DNA of 64,000 nucleotides, from positions 48,370 through 112,369 of the forward strand of contig KQ965813.1 of the NCBI GenBank assembly GCA_001574975.1, in the 5' to 3' direction. A program made the translations under genes and the position numbers. The notes under the pieces are model-generated. The model ran no database searches and was not told where the DNA came from. It saw nothing but the letters and a program-made list of their open reading frames with translations. Below are positions 10,640-22,025 of this stretch, in pieces (positions within the stretch are counted from its first letter, which is position 1; each line of letters opens with the position of its first letter). Source of the DNA: Gonapodya prolifera JEL478 (Eukaryota; Monoblepharomycota; Monoblepharidomycetes; Monoblepharidales; Gonapodyaceae).

Positions 10640-11911
10640 ATGTCCGGCAATAGTGCATCTCTTGAGTCACGACTTAAGTCGACCGACGAATCTGGCCGTC
10701 GGAGAGCCATCCTCATCACAGGTCAGTTTAAATCATGTCGGAGGATGACATCCGACAATGCGTGCGATTCCGCCGCCGGGTGAGCCAGGGACTCACCGTT
10801 CTACGTGAGCTAGGCTCGGCGTCCGGGATCGGACTCGAAACGGCCAGAATTTTCAACTCGCACGGGTGGTTCGTGGTTGCGGTGGACAATAATGCCACCA
10901 CCTCGACGGACAAAGCAACCGGCCGCCCACGACGCGGTCTCGACGAGCTAAAAACCGAGTTTGGCGACGCAAATGTACACACCGCCGTCGTCGACGTTTC
11001 CAAGAAAGACGCCTTTGAATCCCTCATCTCGGAATTGGAGACGATCCTACCAGAACGATGCGGCTCTTCCATGGCAGTTCTGGACGTAGTCTTCGCAAAT
11101 GCTGGAATCGGGAGAGGTGGTCTTTGGTCCGAGCAGCCGTGGCAAGACCATCTTGATGTTGTGAACATCAACTTCGTTGGAGTAATGGTGACAATATACA
11201 GTGCGCTCAAGCTCATGAAGGGGACGCCAGGGGGTCTCGTATTCTCGACTAGCTCCTCTAGTGCAATGGTGAGTGGGCAACCGGACGAATATCGTACGAA
11301 GGGTCATTCATCGCCGTAGTTTCTATTTTTAGTACAGTATACCCGGTATTGCGACGTACTCCGCAGCCAAGCACGCGGTGAAGGGCCTGACCGAGGCGCT
11401 CTCCATCGAGCTTGGCTCCTTTGGAATTCGTGTCGCTGATACCCTCCCAGGAACAATCAACACGCCACGTAAGTATCCTCTAGCGTCTGCCGGCATATTA
11501 ATCGTCACTGGTGATGACTTTTCCTTCCAGTCATGCCCACTGCCTCGGCAGAAAAAGCTTCAGCTGCACCCGAGAAATCCCCGTTCCGCCTGATCGAACC
11601 AGCCCAGGTAGCAGAGTGTGTTTGGAAGTCATGGGTAAATGACCCCGACGGCAAAGATGCGCTCGGTGATTCGACGCAAGATCGAATCCACTGGTATGTC
11701 CCAGAAGAATTGCAGGTGAGACTCTGGTTTCCGCTTTTACAATCGGCAGGCAGCAACCAACATCCGATTTTTGCGACAGAGCGATATCGATGCTGTCGTC
11801 AACACTCGTGGAGGTGCAGAAAAGATCAGAGGGTTGTACCGAGAGACTATGTGGAAACAATGGGAGGCGGCAATTCAGGCCGCTGCTGCTGCAAAGGCAG
11901 CTGATGTTTAA
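10640..11911 (+). CDS. Classical short-chain dehydrogenase/reductase (SDR)
   Basis: Five exons (about 10640-10721, 10814-11268, 11333-11468, 11531-11715, 11750-11911) give 339 residues with no frame problem. The dinucleotide-binding motif TGSASGIG is split by intron 1. Further on come VVDVS, the NAG motif in FANAGIG, a serine-rich STSSSS segment supplying the active-site serine, and YSAAK, the catalytic Tyr-x3-Lys, with LSIELGSFGIRV and an LPGTINTP motif after it. This is an NAD(P)-dependent soluble oxidoreductase; the substrate cannot be told. The last intron is only 34 nt, but removing it keeps the frame open to a clean stop. It shares an upstream region of about 580 bp with the divergent transporter gene. 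Confidence 0.88.
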
Positions 11912-12405
11912 TTTATGACTGTAATCTATTATTCCAATTTCGGGAAAATCGAAACTTTCATCTGAGGCTTCGGCCTCAGTTCAGGTGAATCGCAACCAAA
12001 TCCCCATGGTGAGTCTCCCGATGGGTCCTCTGGAGCCGGAAATCCGAGTATGTGATACTGTGAATGTCCTGCGCCGGGACAGTAAATGGCGTGGGTCGGG
12101 ATGGCCGTGAAGAGTGTCCACGTCGACGATCGACATGCTTGCAGTAAAGCCAATTTCCGACTGGATTTACGAATAGCTGGCTCACTACGCTGGTTGTGGA
12201 TGCCAAGACACTACTGTATCTGATACGGGGAATCGCCATGAGCTCTCAGTGAAAAGGATCAGAGCTGTCGGCAAAAAGGACAGCTTCTTGCAATGGCCAT
12301 CAGCGCATCCATCCTCCACCCGGAGCTTTCCAGCTGATGCATCTTTAAATGTCTTCCTAGGCTTCACCTCTGACCATCCCTCCCGGCACTGACCTCGTCG
12401 CCTAG
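11912..12405. other. Unresolved, possible minus-strand exon(s)
   Basis: Two overlapping minus-strand frames (11929-12153 and 11976-12239) have coding-like composition but match nothing I recognise, and neither has a clear start. They could be exons of a small gene or non-coding DNA. Confidence 0.25.
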
Positions 12406-12701
12406 CAAGCCGAACAACTCAGACAAATCGCCGAGCTGAAAGCGAAAGTGGCAGCCGCCGAAGCCCGGTCTGCCGAGCTCGACCGCGAAAAACCGAGGAG
12501 ATACAGGCCAAGATAACGGAGCTGGCCGCCAAGAATGCGGTGCTGGCCTCGAGTAATTTGGAGGCGGCAAAGAGGGACGCGGATCTGGAGAGGGAGAATG
12601 CCGAGTTGGAACAGGCGCTGGGTATAGAACCCGGAGCGCCGCTTCCAGGAGAATCCCGAGAAGGGGAATCACTCGTGGGCGCTGCGGCAACTGCTCCGTG
12701 A
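12406..12701 (+). pseudogene. Coiled-coil protein fragment with a one-base frameshift
   Basis: After a good acceptor site (CCTAG at 12401-12405) the plus strand reads a heptad-like coiled coil: IAELKAKVAAAEARSAELD, then after a one-base shift ITELAAKNAVLASSNLEAAK and LERENAELEQAL, ending in a glycine- and alanine-rich tail with a stop at 12699-12701. The shift falls in a run of A (GAAAAACC), where a sequencing slip is possible. Upstream exons were not found. Function unknown. Confidence 0.45.
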
Positions 12702-13205
12702 TGTGGAAGGTTTTTCAAGGACTTGAAGTTATGTATCCTGGTACACTTAAACTTTGCCACGTAGCGGCGAGGTCTCGTACCCGCTTGAGATACTGCGAAA
12801 TATGTATTCAACTATTTTTTTCCCCAATAGCACGATAGTATGACAGTTTCAGTTGCTTTTATAGAGTTCCCACTCCCAAAAGTACACTAAACACCAACAA
12901 TCTATTCCAAAGCTGTACACAAAAGCGTTCACACGTCATGCTGTCATCTCTTAATGCGGAATGCCAGTACCTGCGCGTATGTAAGATACAATGGAAGCAC
13001 ACATCCGTCCCCCGTCCAGCGTCCGGCTGATAATTCGACATCCCAAAAGTCAATGTCCCGGTTTCAAAAATTCTCGAACTGCTACGAAAATTGCAGTGAG
13101 TAGCGGCAAAAGAGGGTCGCGGTAGGTTGTGTGCGAGTACACTTGGATACGTTCCCATTCTTTCCTTTCCTCTTCATGCGACATTGAGCGTGCTGACGTC
13201 CATGA
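12702..13205. other. Intergenic 3' region of BTB1, no gene seen
   Basis: Only short frames without recognisable content lie downstream of the BTB1 stop codon and downstream of the coiled-coil fragment. Confidence 0.45.
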
Positions 13206-16200
13206 TCACCGCGACGATACACCCCAATTTGACAACAAGCTTTCCAGCGACTTCTGCGACTGCCGCTGCGCTCCCGCTTGCTCGCGTCCGCTCCTCGGGC
13301 CCCAAGACCCCAGAAGAGGAGGACCCGAGTTCACGGGTGTCCCAACCCCCACATTCATCGACACGGCGCTCCGCCCGCTTCCGCCAGACTCCTGGTCAGC
13401 TCGGTCTTCCGAAAGAAGACGACCGTCGGGACCGTACGCCGCCACGGGTATATTGGTCAAACTGAGGGACCGGCGTAACCTCGGGCGCCCATGGAACTCT
13501 CCAGAACTACTCGGACTCATCGAGGGCTGACTCTCGGAATGGTGCGCTGCCCCACCACCATGTTGCTCCTGAACGGTCTGTGGCGGCTGCCCCGCATCCT
13601 TGTTCAAATCCTCTCTTGACGTCTCCGACCGAGGAAACGTCTGCGACAAGGGCCGTGACCTCTGTGCGTACTCTGGAAGCGGAGGGCGGAGCGAGGAGGC
13701 CGTCGACGAGGATGAATTGAGATGTTGCTGGTGTTGGTTGTACTGGGGGTTGTTGGCGGCTCCGGACGAGGACGACGAGGAGAGTTTGTAGCGGTGGTTG
13801 TTAACGGCGCCGGACGAGGCCGAAGAGGACAGATTGGACGCAATAGAGGAATCGCTGTGACTTCTGCTGTACCTGCATTGAACAGCACGGTTAGCATCAA
13901 TACCACGCATGCTCAAAAGGGACACTTACATGGCCAACATTGCGTCAATCAGCATTTGCGTCGGTGCAATGCTCTCCCGCCTCGCCCTATCCAGCTGATC
14001 GTACGTCATGCCCGAAAACTTTACTTCGCTCCACAGTGAGTGTCTTGTACGTTCAGTCAGGGCCGCCCCGCGTGACACGACGTACGACTTGACGGCGTCG
14101 TACTGCGCCAAGGGAGATAAGTGCGGTGGGCCACTCGTGGCCGTCGTGCCGTGCTCGAGAGCAGCAGAAAAGAAGTCGGACGAGGCCATGTTGAGCGCCG
14201 ACGGGTTCGATGCCAGAAGCGTGGCCGCCGCATCCAAAATCAGTGCGATGGGGACAGCAGGGTCCTCGAATCCCCGTTCCAAATCCGGTACAGGTACTTG
14301 CGTGAAGGGAACCCGAGCCCAGAGGTCCGCCTTGACCGAGGGCGGGAGTGCCGCGTGAAGGACCGACCGACGCGTGATGTACTCCCGAATGAAGGAGAAC
14401 CGCTTTGCAGGCTCGAGACCGTCCACGACGTGCAAGATACTGTCCAGAGGCGACGAGAACCCGTCCGCGTGCATCGCCCCCGATGATCCCTCAGTAGGCC
14501 CCACGGTCCGCGTCGGCCGCGGTGGCGGTCTCGGCGCCGCAGCGGTAGCGTTTGTGTGAGACGGTGGAGCAGCCGAGGTGCTCTGGGTCCTCGCGTGGGC
14601 GCCATTCTGCCCCGCTCCGTCATAGTACGACCCAGGCCGCGAATTGGGAGTCGTGATGTTCAGCGCGGCCGCTGCAGCGCGGGATGCGTACATGCCCTGC
14701 GACCCCGAGGACGCATTGAGCGGGTCCATGGATGGCTGCCGGCTCGGTGGGGCACTTCCCTGCCCTTGCCTCTGCCCCTGCCCTTGTGCCTGGGCTTGGG
14801 CTTGGGCTTGGGTTTGGGCTTGAATTTGGGCGTACGTTTGCGATTGCCCTGGCCCAATCATTATGGGGGGGAGTGCCGGGACCCCCGGGGAGCTCTGGAT
14901 GGAGTTCAAAGCCTCCCGCGAAGTTTGCCTGCTCACGACCTGTGCGTGGGACTGTGCGAATGGCGCGCCCAGTTGTGACGCGGTCAACGTGGATCTGTGG
15001 TCGGGACCTGCTCCGGCGACTGGCGCAGACCCCAGGGGGAATTGAACGTCCGAAGAGCCGATCTTAGTTGGTGGTGTTGGGAGCATCTCGCGCGAGGGTT
15101 CCCGCCGGGCCGCCCCCGCGCCCCCGACGTTGGTGCTGTAGGGCCGGAGCTGGGGCGATGAAGATTGCGTGGAGGATTCGAGGCCACGGGATACATTGAG
15201 AAGATACGAATCGTACGAGCGGGGCTGGGTGTCTGCACCCGACGCCTGCTGCTGAGAGGGCCTCATGCGTGGAGCGCCCTGCCCCGCTTGCCCCTGCCCC
15301 TGCCCCCCTGAATGTGACAAAGAGCTCTGCAGGTGCGGCTGGCTCGCCGTCTGGGGCATCTGCGACTGCATCGCGTGCTCCCTCCCCAAAGTAGCGCTGG
15401 ATCGGTTCCCCGGCTGCAGGAGCGGGTCGGACATGGACTGCGGGATGGCGTTGGCGTTGGGACCCGTCGGAGGGCCAGAGGGGCGCAGTGTCAGCGCGCG
15501 GATGATGGTGTGGTAGGTCGCTTTGCTGGCGGCCGGGATGCTGGGGTCTTGTAACCTGGTGAGGGAGGGGAGCGGGGGTTCGGTGATCGGGGTGAGAAAG
15601 GGACGGGACGCACACCGGGACCGCTCATAGACAGGAGGCACAAGGACACTGAAAACTCACAGCTCCACAAGGTACTCAAACATCAACTCCCCCGGCGGGC
15701 CATCTCCACTCCCCAAAAACCCTGCCAACTCGTCCGCGCTCATCACCCGAAACGGCACTTGCCGCCACAGCGCCTTGACCGTATGCGGGCCCGTGTCGGG
15801 ATGTTTCGCAAGGAACCCGCGCACCATCTCCCCCTGCACCACGGGCGGGATCGGCCGCGCGGGTGAGGACGTCGCGTGTTCGAGCACGGCCTCGAACAGG
15901 TCCTGCGCCGTCGTGTCCAGCGCCGCCGGGTTCCGCAACGCCATCGCTGTGGCAGCGTCCAGGATGAGCACGACGGGGATCGTGGGGTCCTGGAACCCGG
16001 CCTCGAGTTCGGCGAGGGACAGACCACGGAAGGACACTTTACTCCACAGCTCCGACGCGGCGTCCGGTGCTACGGGCGAGGCAGAGTTGTTGCGCGTGTT
16101 GAGGTACTTGCGCACCACTTCAAACTGCTGCGGGGGGTCGATGTGCTCGATCGCCTCGCCCAGCCGGGCTGGGGTCAAGTTGAACAGCTCGGGACCGTCG

Positions 16201-17323
16201 AGGTCCGCCGTGCGCTCGTACAGTTCCGCAAGACGTTCCATTGCCCGCCTCCGCACGTCGACAAGGCCCCACGCTTGGGCTTCCCGCGCAATGGCGTCCA
16301 AGTCGTCCGGCGTGCCCTTGTCTCCCTCGATGGCGTCGGAGATGGCGCGGTCGGATTCGGCCGTGAAGTGCGTCATGTCCATGGCACCGGCCACGCGGAG
16401 GACCCCGACGATTTCGTCCCATTTTGTGTCTTGGACGGCGAGAGACCAGGATTCGAGGTTGTACAGGGCCCAGAGGATTTTGCCGACGACTTCGTGCAGG
16501 GAGCGGTGCGGGGGTAAAGGGGGGAGTTGGTAGACGGGAAGGAGGACTCCGGGGAGTTGGGGGGTTGTGGAGGTGGGGGGGTTGGGTGTGGAGGCGAAGA
16601 GGGTTTCGAAAAAGTCGGAGCGGAGGGAGAGGACGAGGCGGTGGCAGGGGACGGTCGTCATCTGTGGAGGGAGGGAGGAGCGTCAGCGGTGTGATAGTTT
16701 CGGCGAAAGGACGTGTGATCGTTTCGGTGAAGGGACGTGTGATCGTTCCGGTTTTCGTGTCCCCTTCGACTCGCATTGTGTCTTCCCCACACTCGACTCC
16801 ATTCATTCCATTCGGCTTCCCATCCTCTTATCTCTTTCATTTCTCTCCTTGTCTCCCACTTCATTTCTCCTCCTCCCTTCCCAGTCCCGTTGTCATGCCT
16901 CACCCCAATCTCTCAATTCTCGTTCCAAACCACACAACTCTCCATTCGCTTCCCCATTCTCCCATCGCTCCCATCAGTCCTCTGTCTCCCACCTCTCTCC
17001 CCTCTCTTCTTCGCACCACCCTTAAGGACCGTCGCTCGAACCCAACCCACCTTGTTATCCGTCGTCTTGATCTTGAGCAGCGCATCCGCGTACTTTGCCA
17101 GCTTCAAGTACCCATGCAGCCCGCCCTTCCTTAAAAGCGGGGATTCCCGCACTCCGCTGTTGGGTCGGCCCCGGGATGGCGACGATTCACGCGCCGAGCC
17201 AGAGTTGGAGGCCCGGTCACGACTGCTGGCCCGGCGCGGCCTGTCCCGCGACTGGCTCCGGCGACGGTTGGGTGGGGGGTTTGGGTCGGAGGAGAAGGAG
17301 GAAGATCCGACGATGGTGAACAT
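13206..17323 (-). CDS. BTB1: BTB-domain protein with doubled C-terminal repeat region, 1188 aa
   Basis: Four exons, complement(13206-13872, 13930-15555, 15661-16661, 17051-17323), sum to 3567 nt. Exon 1 encodes a Ser/Arg-rich start and a YLKLAKYADALLKIKTTDNK segment, the first strand of the BTB fold. Exon 2 continues with TVPCHRLVLSLRSDFFETLF, typical of BTB. After it come modules of about 100 residues with LWSKVSF, a DP-x-IPVVLILDAA stretch, an LEHAT helix and LWRQVPF. Exon 3 holds a long Q/G/S/P-rich disordered stretch (QAQAQAQAQGQGQ) and then a second pair of modules (LWARVPF, VPIALILDAA, LEHGT, LWSEVKF). Exon 4 is Ser-rich and disordered. BTB proteins often act as Cullin-3 adaptors or in chromatin; which applies here is not visible. 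Unlike BTB2-4 the C-terminal region is present twice. Divergent from BTB2. Confidence 0.85.
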
Positions 17324-17944
17324 GTGGGGCGTGGAGGGGTGGTGGTGTTGTGGAGTGAAGGTGCGGATATACAGAGTGGAGTTAAGAGAAGACGAGCCCA
17401 ATGGCTGCAGGCCACCCTGACTCGCAAGGGCACCACCAAAGGCAGGGCAGATTCAAGCGAGTGGCGACATGCGTGCGTGTGCGAGCAAGCGGCTCATGCA
17501 GGCGTGTGTTGGTGTTGGGAGTGCGATGGACTGGGAGACCTTTGTCATTCCCCAACTTTCAAGGGTGCAGGTGCAAGAAAGTCCCGCCCAGCAAAAATCT
17601 AGACTGAGCAAAGAATGTCTGCAGTCTTCTACAGAGCTGTCTTAGATACTGTATCGCTCTCCTGCTAACTGCTGCTCACTCCATCCACCGCTCGGATTCG
17701 CCGACACCGTCCCCGCCCTGTCGCCCCGCCCCACAATCTCCACGCGCCACGCACTCCCACGCACTCCCTACACGCTCTGCTGCACTCTCACGCCCTTTTC
17801 CATTTCCGCACATATTTGGTGTTTTTTCCGGATGCGAGGAGGCACACCACACCGCGCCACACGCCACCGCATGGCCCGTGCCGATTGCCCACTGCCTTCT
17901 CTCTGGTAAGGACAGAGAACACTACCCCACTCGCAGCCGCAGAC
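17324..17944. promoter_or_regulatory. Bidirectional promoter region between BTB1 and BTB2
   Basis: About 620 bp between two divergent start codons of paralogous genes, so the two are likely controlled together. No named binding site was recognised. A pyrimidine-rich stretch near 17680-17800 lies just before the BTB2 start. Confidence 0.45.
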
Positions 17945-20900
17945 ATGATGGGCGACTCGCCGATGTCGCCGCAGCTGGACGCAGCGGACGTGGTCCAGAA
18001 CGGAGGTGAGTTGAGTCTTCCCTGGACATGTCCTTGGGGGAAACACTTGGAGCAACAGACTGACACGGCTCGATTCCNTCCCTCCCCAGGCCCGCAACAA
18101 CCAGCGCTGACGGCGTTTCTGCCCTGTGAGTCGTCTTTCCCTAGGGAGTGTACCCCCCGTGTCTGATCCAACTCACGTGCCGCGTCGGACGATCCACATC
18201 CCGCAATCCCGCAGACCTCAAGGCCGCNAAGTACGCTGACGCGGTGCTCAAGATAAAGACAACGGACAACAAGGTGTGTTTCTCCTGCCCTGTGCCCTTG
18301 TGTCTCTCTCCACCTTACCTCGCCTTCCACCTTCCCTTCCCTTCCCCCCAACCTCCGCCACCCCACCACCCCATCCCCACCACGCAGATCAACACCGTCC
18401 CCGTCCACCGCGTCCTCCTCTCCTACCGCTCGCCCTTCTTCGAAGACCTCTTTTCCCAAACACTCCCCACCGAGACAAACTCCAAAGGGTTGCCAATGTA
18501 CCCCTTGCCAGTCCTGCCGAGCCATAAGGCACTGCATGAAGTGCTGGGGTTGAGTTTGTGGTGGATTTGTGAGTGTTGGTGCTGGGTGGGAGGGGATTGG
18601 GGTCGGATGGGTCGGTGGGTGCAGTGAGGTGGTTGGTGCCGATGGAGGACCAGATGCCCGGGAGGGAGTGATCAATCCGCGAGCGCAGGGGTCGATTCTC
18701 TTCCCTTTCTCTTGCGACACAGGGTGGATTCGGTTCACGTCGGGAGGGGATCTCGACGTCGAGTCAGGATGGAGGAACAAACACACGGGAGACTTGGACA
18801 GATTCGAGAGGGTCCGGGAATATCCTACTGTTCCACTCACTTCCAATTCGGGCTGAATCGCTGTCGAGGGGTGGTGGAGGTATTCGAGATGGTTGGCGAG
18901 ACAGGAACAGGAACAGACGGGCGAGAGGTTGGGACGGATCAGCGAACATGAAGGGGGTCTCGTATCGTCCACGCTCATCGCGAACGACGGAAAAAAGCAT
19001 GGGTTGCGAAGCGGAGCGGGGAGGTTAGGCGCAGTCCGTTCACCGGGTTCAGCCTGCACTTTCCCGTCACTTTACCCGAATCCAAATCTGTCCTCGCTCT
19101 TCGGTCGACTCACCCTTCCTCTCTGCTTCCAACTCCTTCCCCTTCTACCCTCACCACAACCTTTCCCCCTTCCAACGTCTCTATCCCCACCATCCCCCCC
19201 GCACTCCCAACCCCCACTTCCCCAACCCCCTTTTCCTCTCCCCCCCTCACAGACTCAATGGAAGACAATGAAATCTCCATCCCCGAATCCAAATGGGACC
19301 AGATCGTCGGCGTGCGCCATGTCGCAGAGATTTTCGAGTTGCCCAGGTTGCATTCGTGTGAGTTAAGGGGTAGGGGGGNGGGTTACTCGGGAGGTGTGCG
19401 GATTTTGTGGAAGGTCGATGCGCGAACGGCTGATCGGACGTCAGGAAGATGTAAAGTAAGGGATGGAGGACCGGGTTACGGGAGAGTCCAAGGAAAAGCG
19501 ATGGAAGACGATTTGGACGTGTTAAATCTTCAAATTGTCGGAGTACAGTTTGGAAGTGGTCTCCTCACTCTTGTTCCTTTGTCCCAACCATTGACGCCGT
19601 GTCGTAACCCACCCACCTCACCCAATCACTGCCTCCCCATCCCCAACCTCAACCTCCCCTTTCCCCCCCTCACCCGAACCCATATTCCAACCAACAGACT
19701 CGGACCGCGTCCTCAAAACCTCGATCGAAAACCCCACCTCCACGCCCGACGACATCTTCACCATCGCCGACGAAGCCGCCAAATGGGGCGTGCGCGACAT
19801 TGAGAACCTCGCCATCGACCGTCTCGTCGACTTGCTCGCTTCACCCGCCACCGACGACGACACGCTTGCCGTCACGAGTTTCACGACCTTTTGTGCGATC
19901 TTGGACCATACGGACCCGACAAAGCATTTCGCGCTTGTCAGGCGGTACGTGGCCGCCCGCTCACGCCCCCATCTGGTCCTCCCCAGCGACCAGTCCGCCG
20001 CGCTATGGAACCGTGTCCCCTTTGACGCTCTGGGCGTGGAAGACATTGAGAACGCATTCGTGGACAACAACGTTCCCATCTCGCTCGTCCTCGACGCCGC
20101 CTCCTCAAAGATCGCGACGGACTCGCACGCCTTGCTCCGTGCCTCGTTCGACCTGTTCTTTGCCACCGTCGACCACGCCACGGCCGACGTCCTCGACGCG
20201 GAACCGAGCCATTTGTTCGTGCCCTGGCCCGCCAACCAGACGTACCAGATGGTCAGGGCGTATGTCCATGCGAATCCGGATTTGGATCAGGGACAGAGAG
20301 AGGATTTGTGGTCAAAAGTGAGGCTGGAGGATTTGACGTTGGATGAGCTCGAGGAGGCCAATAGGGATGGGAGCGCGCCGAGGAATGCGCTTGTCACGGC
20401 GTTGTTCGCGAAGTAGGTGGTGGTTTGTTCGTGCCCGTTCTGTGGTGATGGTGATGCAAATGCTCCTGCTCCTCCTTAACTACCAAACTACCGTTACTCC
20501 TCAACTACCAAACGCGTATTGACCCCACCGCACACCCGACGCAACCAACCCACCCACATCAAGACTCCGCACACCCGGCGCCGGCGGCCCGTCCTCCTTC
20601 ATGATGGGCTCCTTCGGCGGCGGACCCTCCCCTTCGGGCCCACCCTCACTCCAAACCCGCCCCTCCGTCGCGTCCTTCCCGCGCGGCTTACCGCCGACTC
20701 CACAATCCCACCAGGGCATCTCGTCCATGTCCCGGCTCCCACCCCCCTCCACCTCGTCAGGTGGTGGGGGAGGGGGAGGAGGAGGGCCGTATACCCTGGG
20801 CCCGCAGCCCGTGATTGATACGCAGTTGGGGGTGGACTTGCCGTGGGCCACTCCCGGGCAGCAAGGGTTGGATAATTCGGACGCCCAGAGCGTGGGGACT

Positions 20901-21080
20901 GTGCCCGTGCCCTTGAGTCCGCCGGCGAGCAGTGGGAGTGCGGCGAATGGTGGGGGGAGTGGGAGTGGGAATGGGAATGGAGCGTCGTCACCACCGCCAA
21001 CGACAGGCAAGGCGGTCAGTGTGTCGGGGAAGAAAGGGGCGGGGATTCAGAGGTTTTTGAGGGAGTCGTTGATTGGGTAG
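17945..21080 (+). CDS. BTB2: BTB-domain protein with C-terminal LW-x2-V repeats, 557 aa
   Basis: Seven exons (17945-18005, 18090-18125, 18215-18273, 18388-18568, 19253-19357, 19698-20412, 20564-21080) sum to 1674 nt. The BTB core is spread over exons 2-5: YLKAAKYADAVLKIKTTDNK, then NTVPVHRVLLSYRSPFFEDL, LHEVLGLSLWW and YSMEDNE, WDQIVGV. Exon 6 gives ALVRRYVAARSR, LWNRVPF, NVPISLVLDAA, VDHAT and LWSKVRL. The last exon is Gly/Ser/Pro-rich and disordered, with a run of nine glycines. The intron after TTDNK and the phase-2 intron before LRTP are shared with the paralogues. Introns 4 (684 nt) and 5 (340 nt) are far longer than the rest. Single N bases at 18078, 18228 and 19379 are unresolved calls; the one at 18228 falls in codon GCN and does not matter. 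Confidence 0.85.
18569..19252 (+). other. Unusually long intron 4 of BTB2
   Basis: Donor GTGAGTGTT at 18569 and a pyrimidine-rich acceptor ending CACAG at 19252 give 684 nt inside the BTB domain, at a place where BTB1, BTB3 and BTB4 have none. A spliced reading restores YSMED in the frame seen in the paralogue BTB3 (YSMSD). The interior has no recognisable gene on either strand. Confidence 0.6.
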
Positions 21081-22025
21081 AGGCTTGGTGGTTGGTGGGG
21101 GTTGGGAGTTCGGGAGTTCGGGGGGAGGAGGGTTGTGGGATGTGGAAGCGTGGGAGGAGGTTTGTGGGTGAGAGAAAGTGAGCAGTGGGAGCAGGCTAGT
21201 GGACGTGGGGATGGAGGCAGGTGGTGGAAGACTGGGTCGCCTGGTCGTGGGACAATTGAACGTGACATGGTTGACGAGGTGCGGGGACGAAAAGAAAGAC
21301 GGAAAAGTGGGACTGGTCTGTAATTGAACTGATCGAATGGGCGGGTGGCGCGTGTGTGGGAGTTTTGGGAAGTGTAGGGTTCTTGACGTTGGGACGTGAC
21401 GTGATAGATTTACAGGGACCTGTGCCCCGCCTTTTTTTTCTTTACAAGCTAGCGATGTAGCAGTACTGTTTGTATGGACGTGGGGGGATTGGAGACGTAA
21501 TTGTACAGTGAAGTGTTTTCAGAGTTCGGAGTGTGGGAGAGTGTGGAGTGTGGAGTGGCACACTAAGGGGTGCGGTTTGACGCCTCTTTGATTAGGCTTT
21601 CTGTACCAACGGGCAAGGCGACTTATCTAGCAGTGCGTTTTGTAGGTGGGTAAGCCACGTGATAAATTGCAGGAACGAGAGGGTCACCAAAGGACAGGGA
21701 CGGAAGGGATGAGATCATCAAGCGATGACCATTTGTATTGGTAGTGTCAGGATTTGTTTGTTTGTTTTTTTTTTTTCTCTGGTTGAGGGTCTTGTGCCAG
21801 GGATTGGTTGTTTCCAAAAGAGGGCAGTTGTGCCGAAGCACTGCGTCCTATCGCTTTTGTGCGGCTGAGACTCGTGGAGAGAACGGAGAGAAAAGAAGGC
21901 GCAAGGAAAGGAGACGGAACGGAGAGAGAAAAGAGAGAAGAGAGAGCAGGAAGGGCAGAGTGCAGCGGATCGACGAGTGTGCTGGGTGCGGGTGGAGCGA
22001 AGCGGAGACGGCAGAGTGCGCAGAC
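21081..22025. other. Intergenic, 3' of BTB2 and upstream of BTB3
   Basis: No gene seen. A T-rich run lies near 21766-21778, and a G/A-rich, pyrimidine-poor stretch leads into the BTB3 start. Confidence 0.5.

Noticed and set aside
14660-15640. Long plus- and minus-strand frames opposite BTB1 exon 3
   Set aside because: GC-rich repetitive coding DNA gives open shadow frames; they are Arg/Gly/Pro-rich with no motif, and the BTB1 frame explains the sequence.
17788-19059. 423-residue minus-strand frame across the BTB2 5' half
   Set aside because: It runs antisense through conserved BTB2 exons and introns alike and shows no domain.
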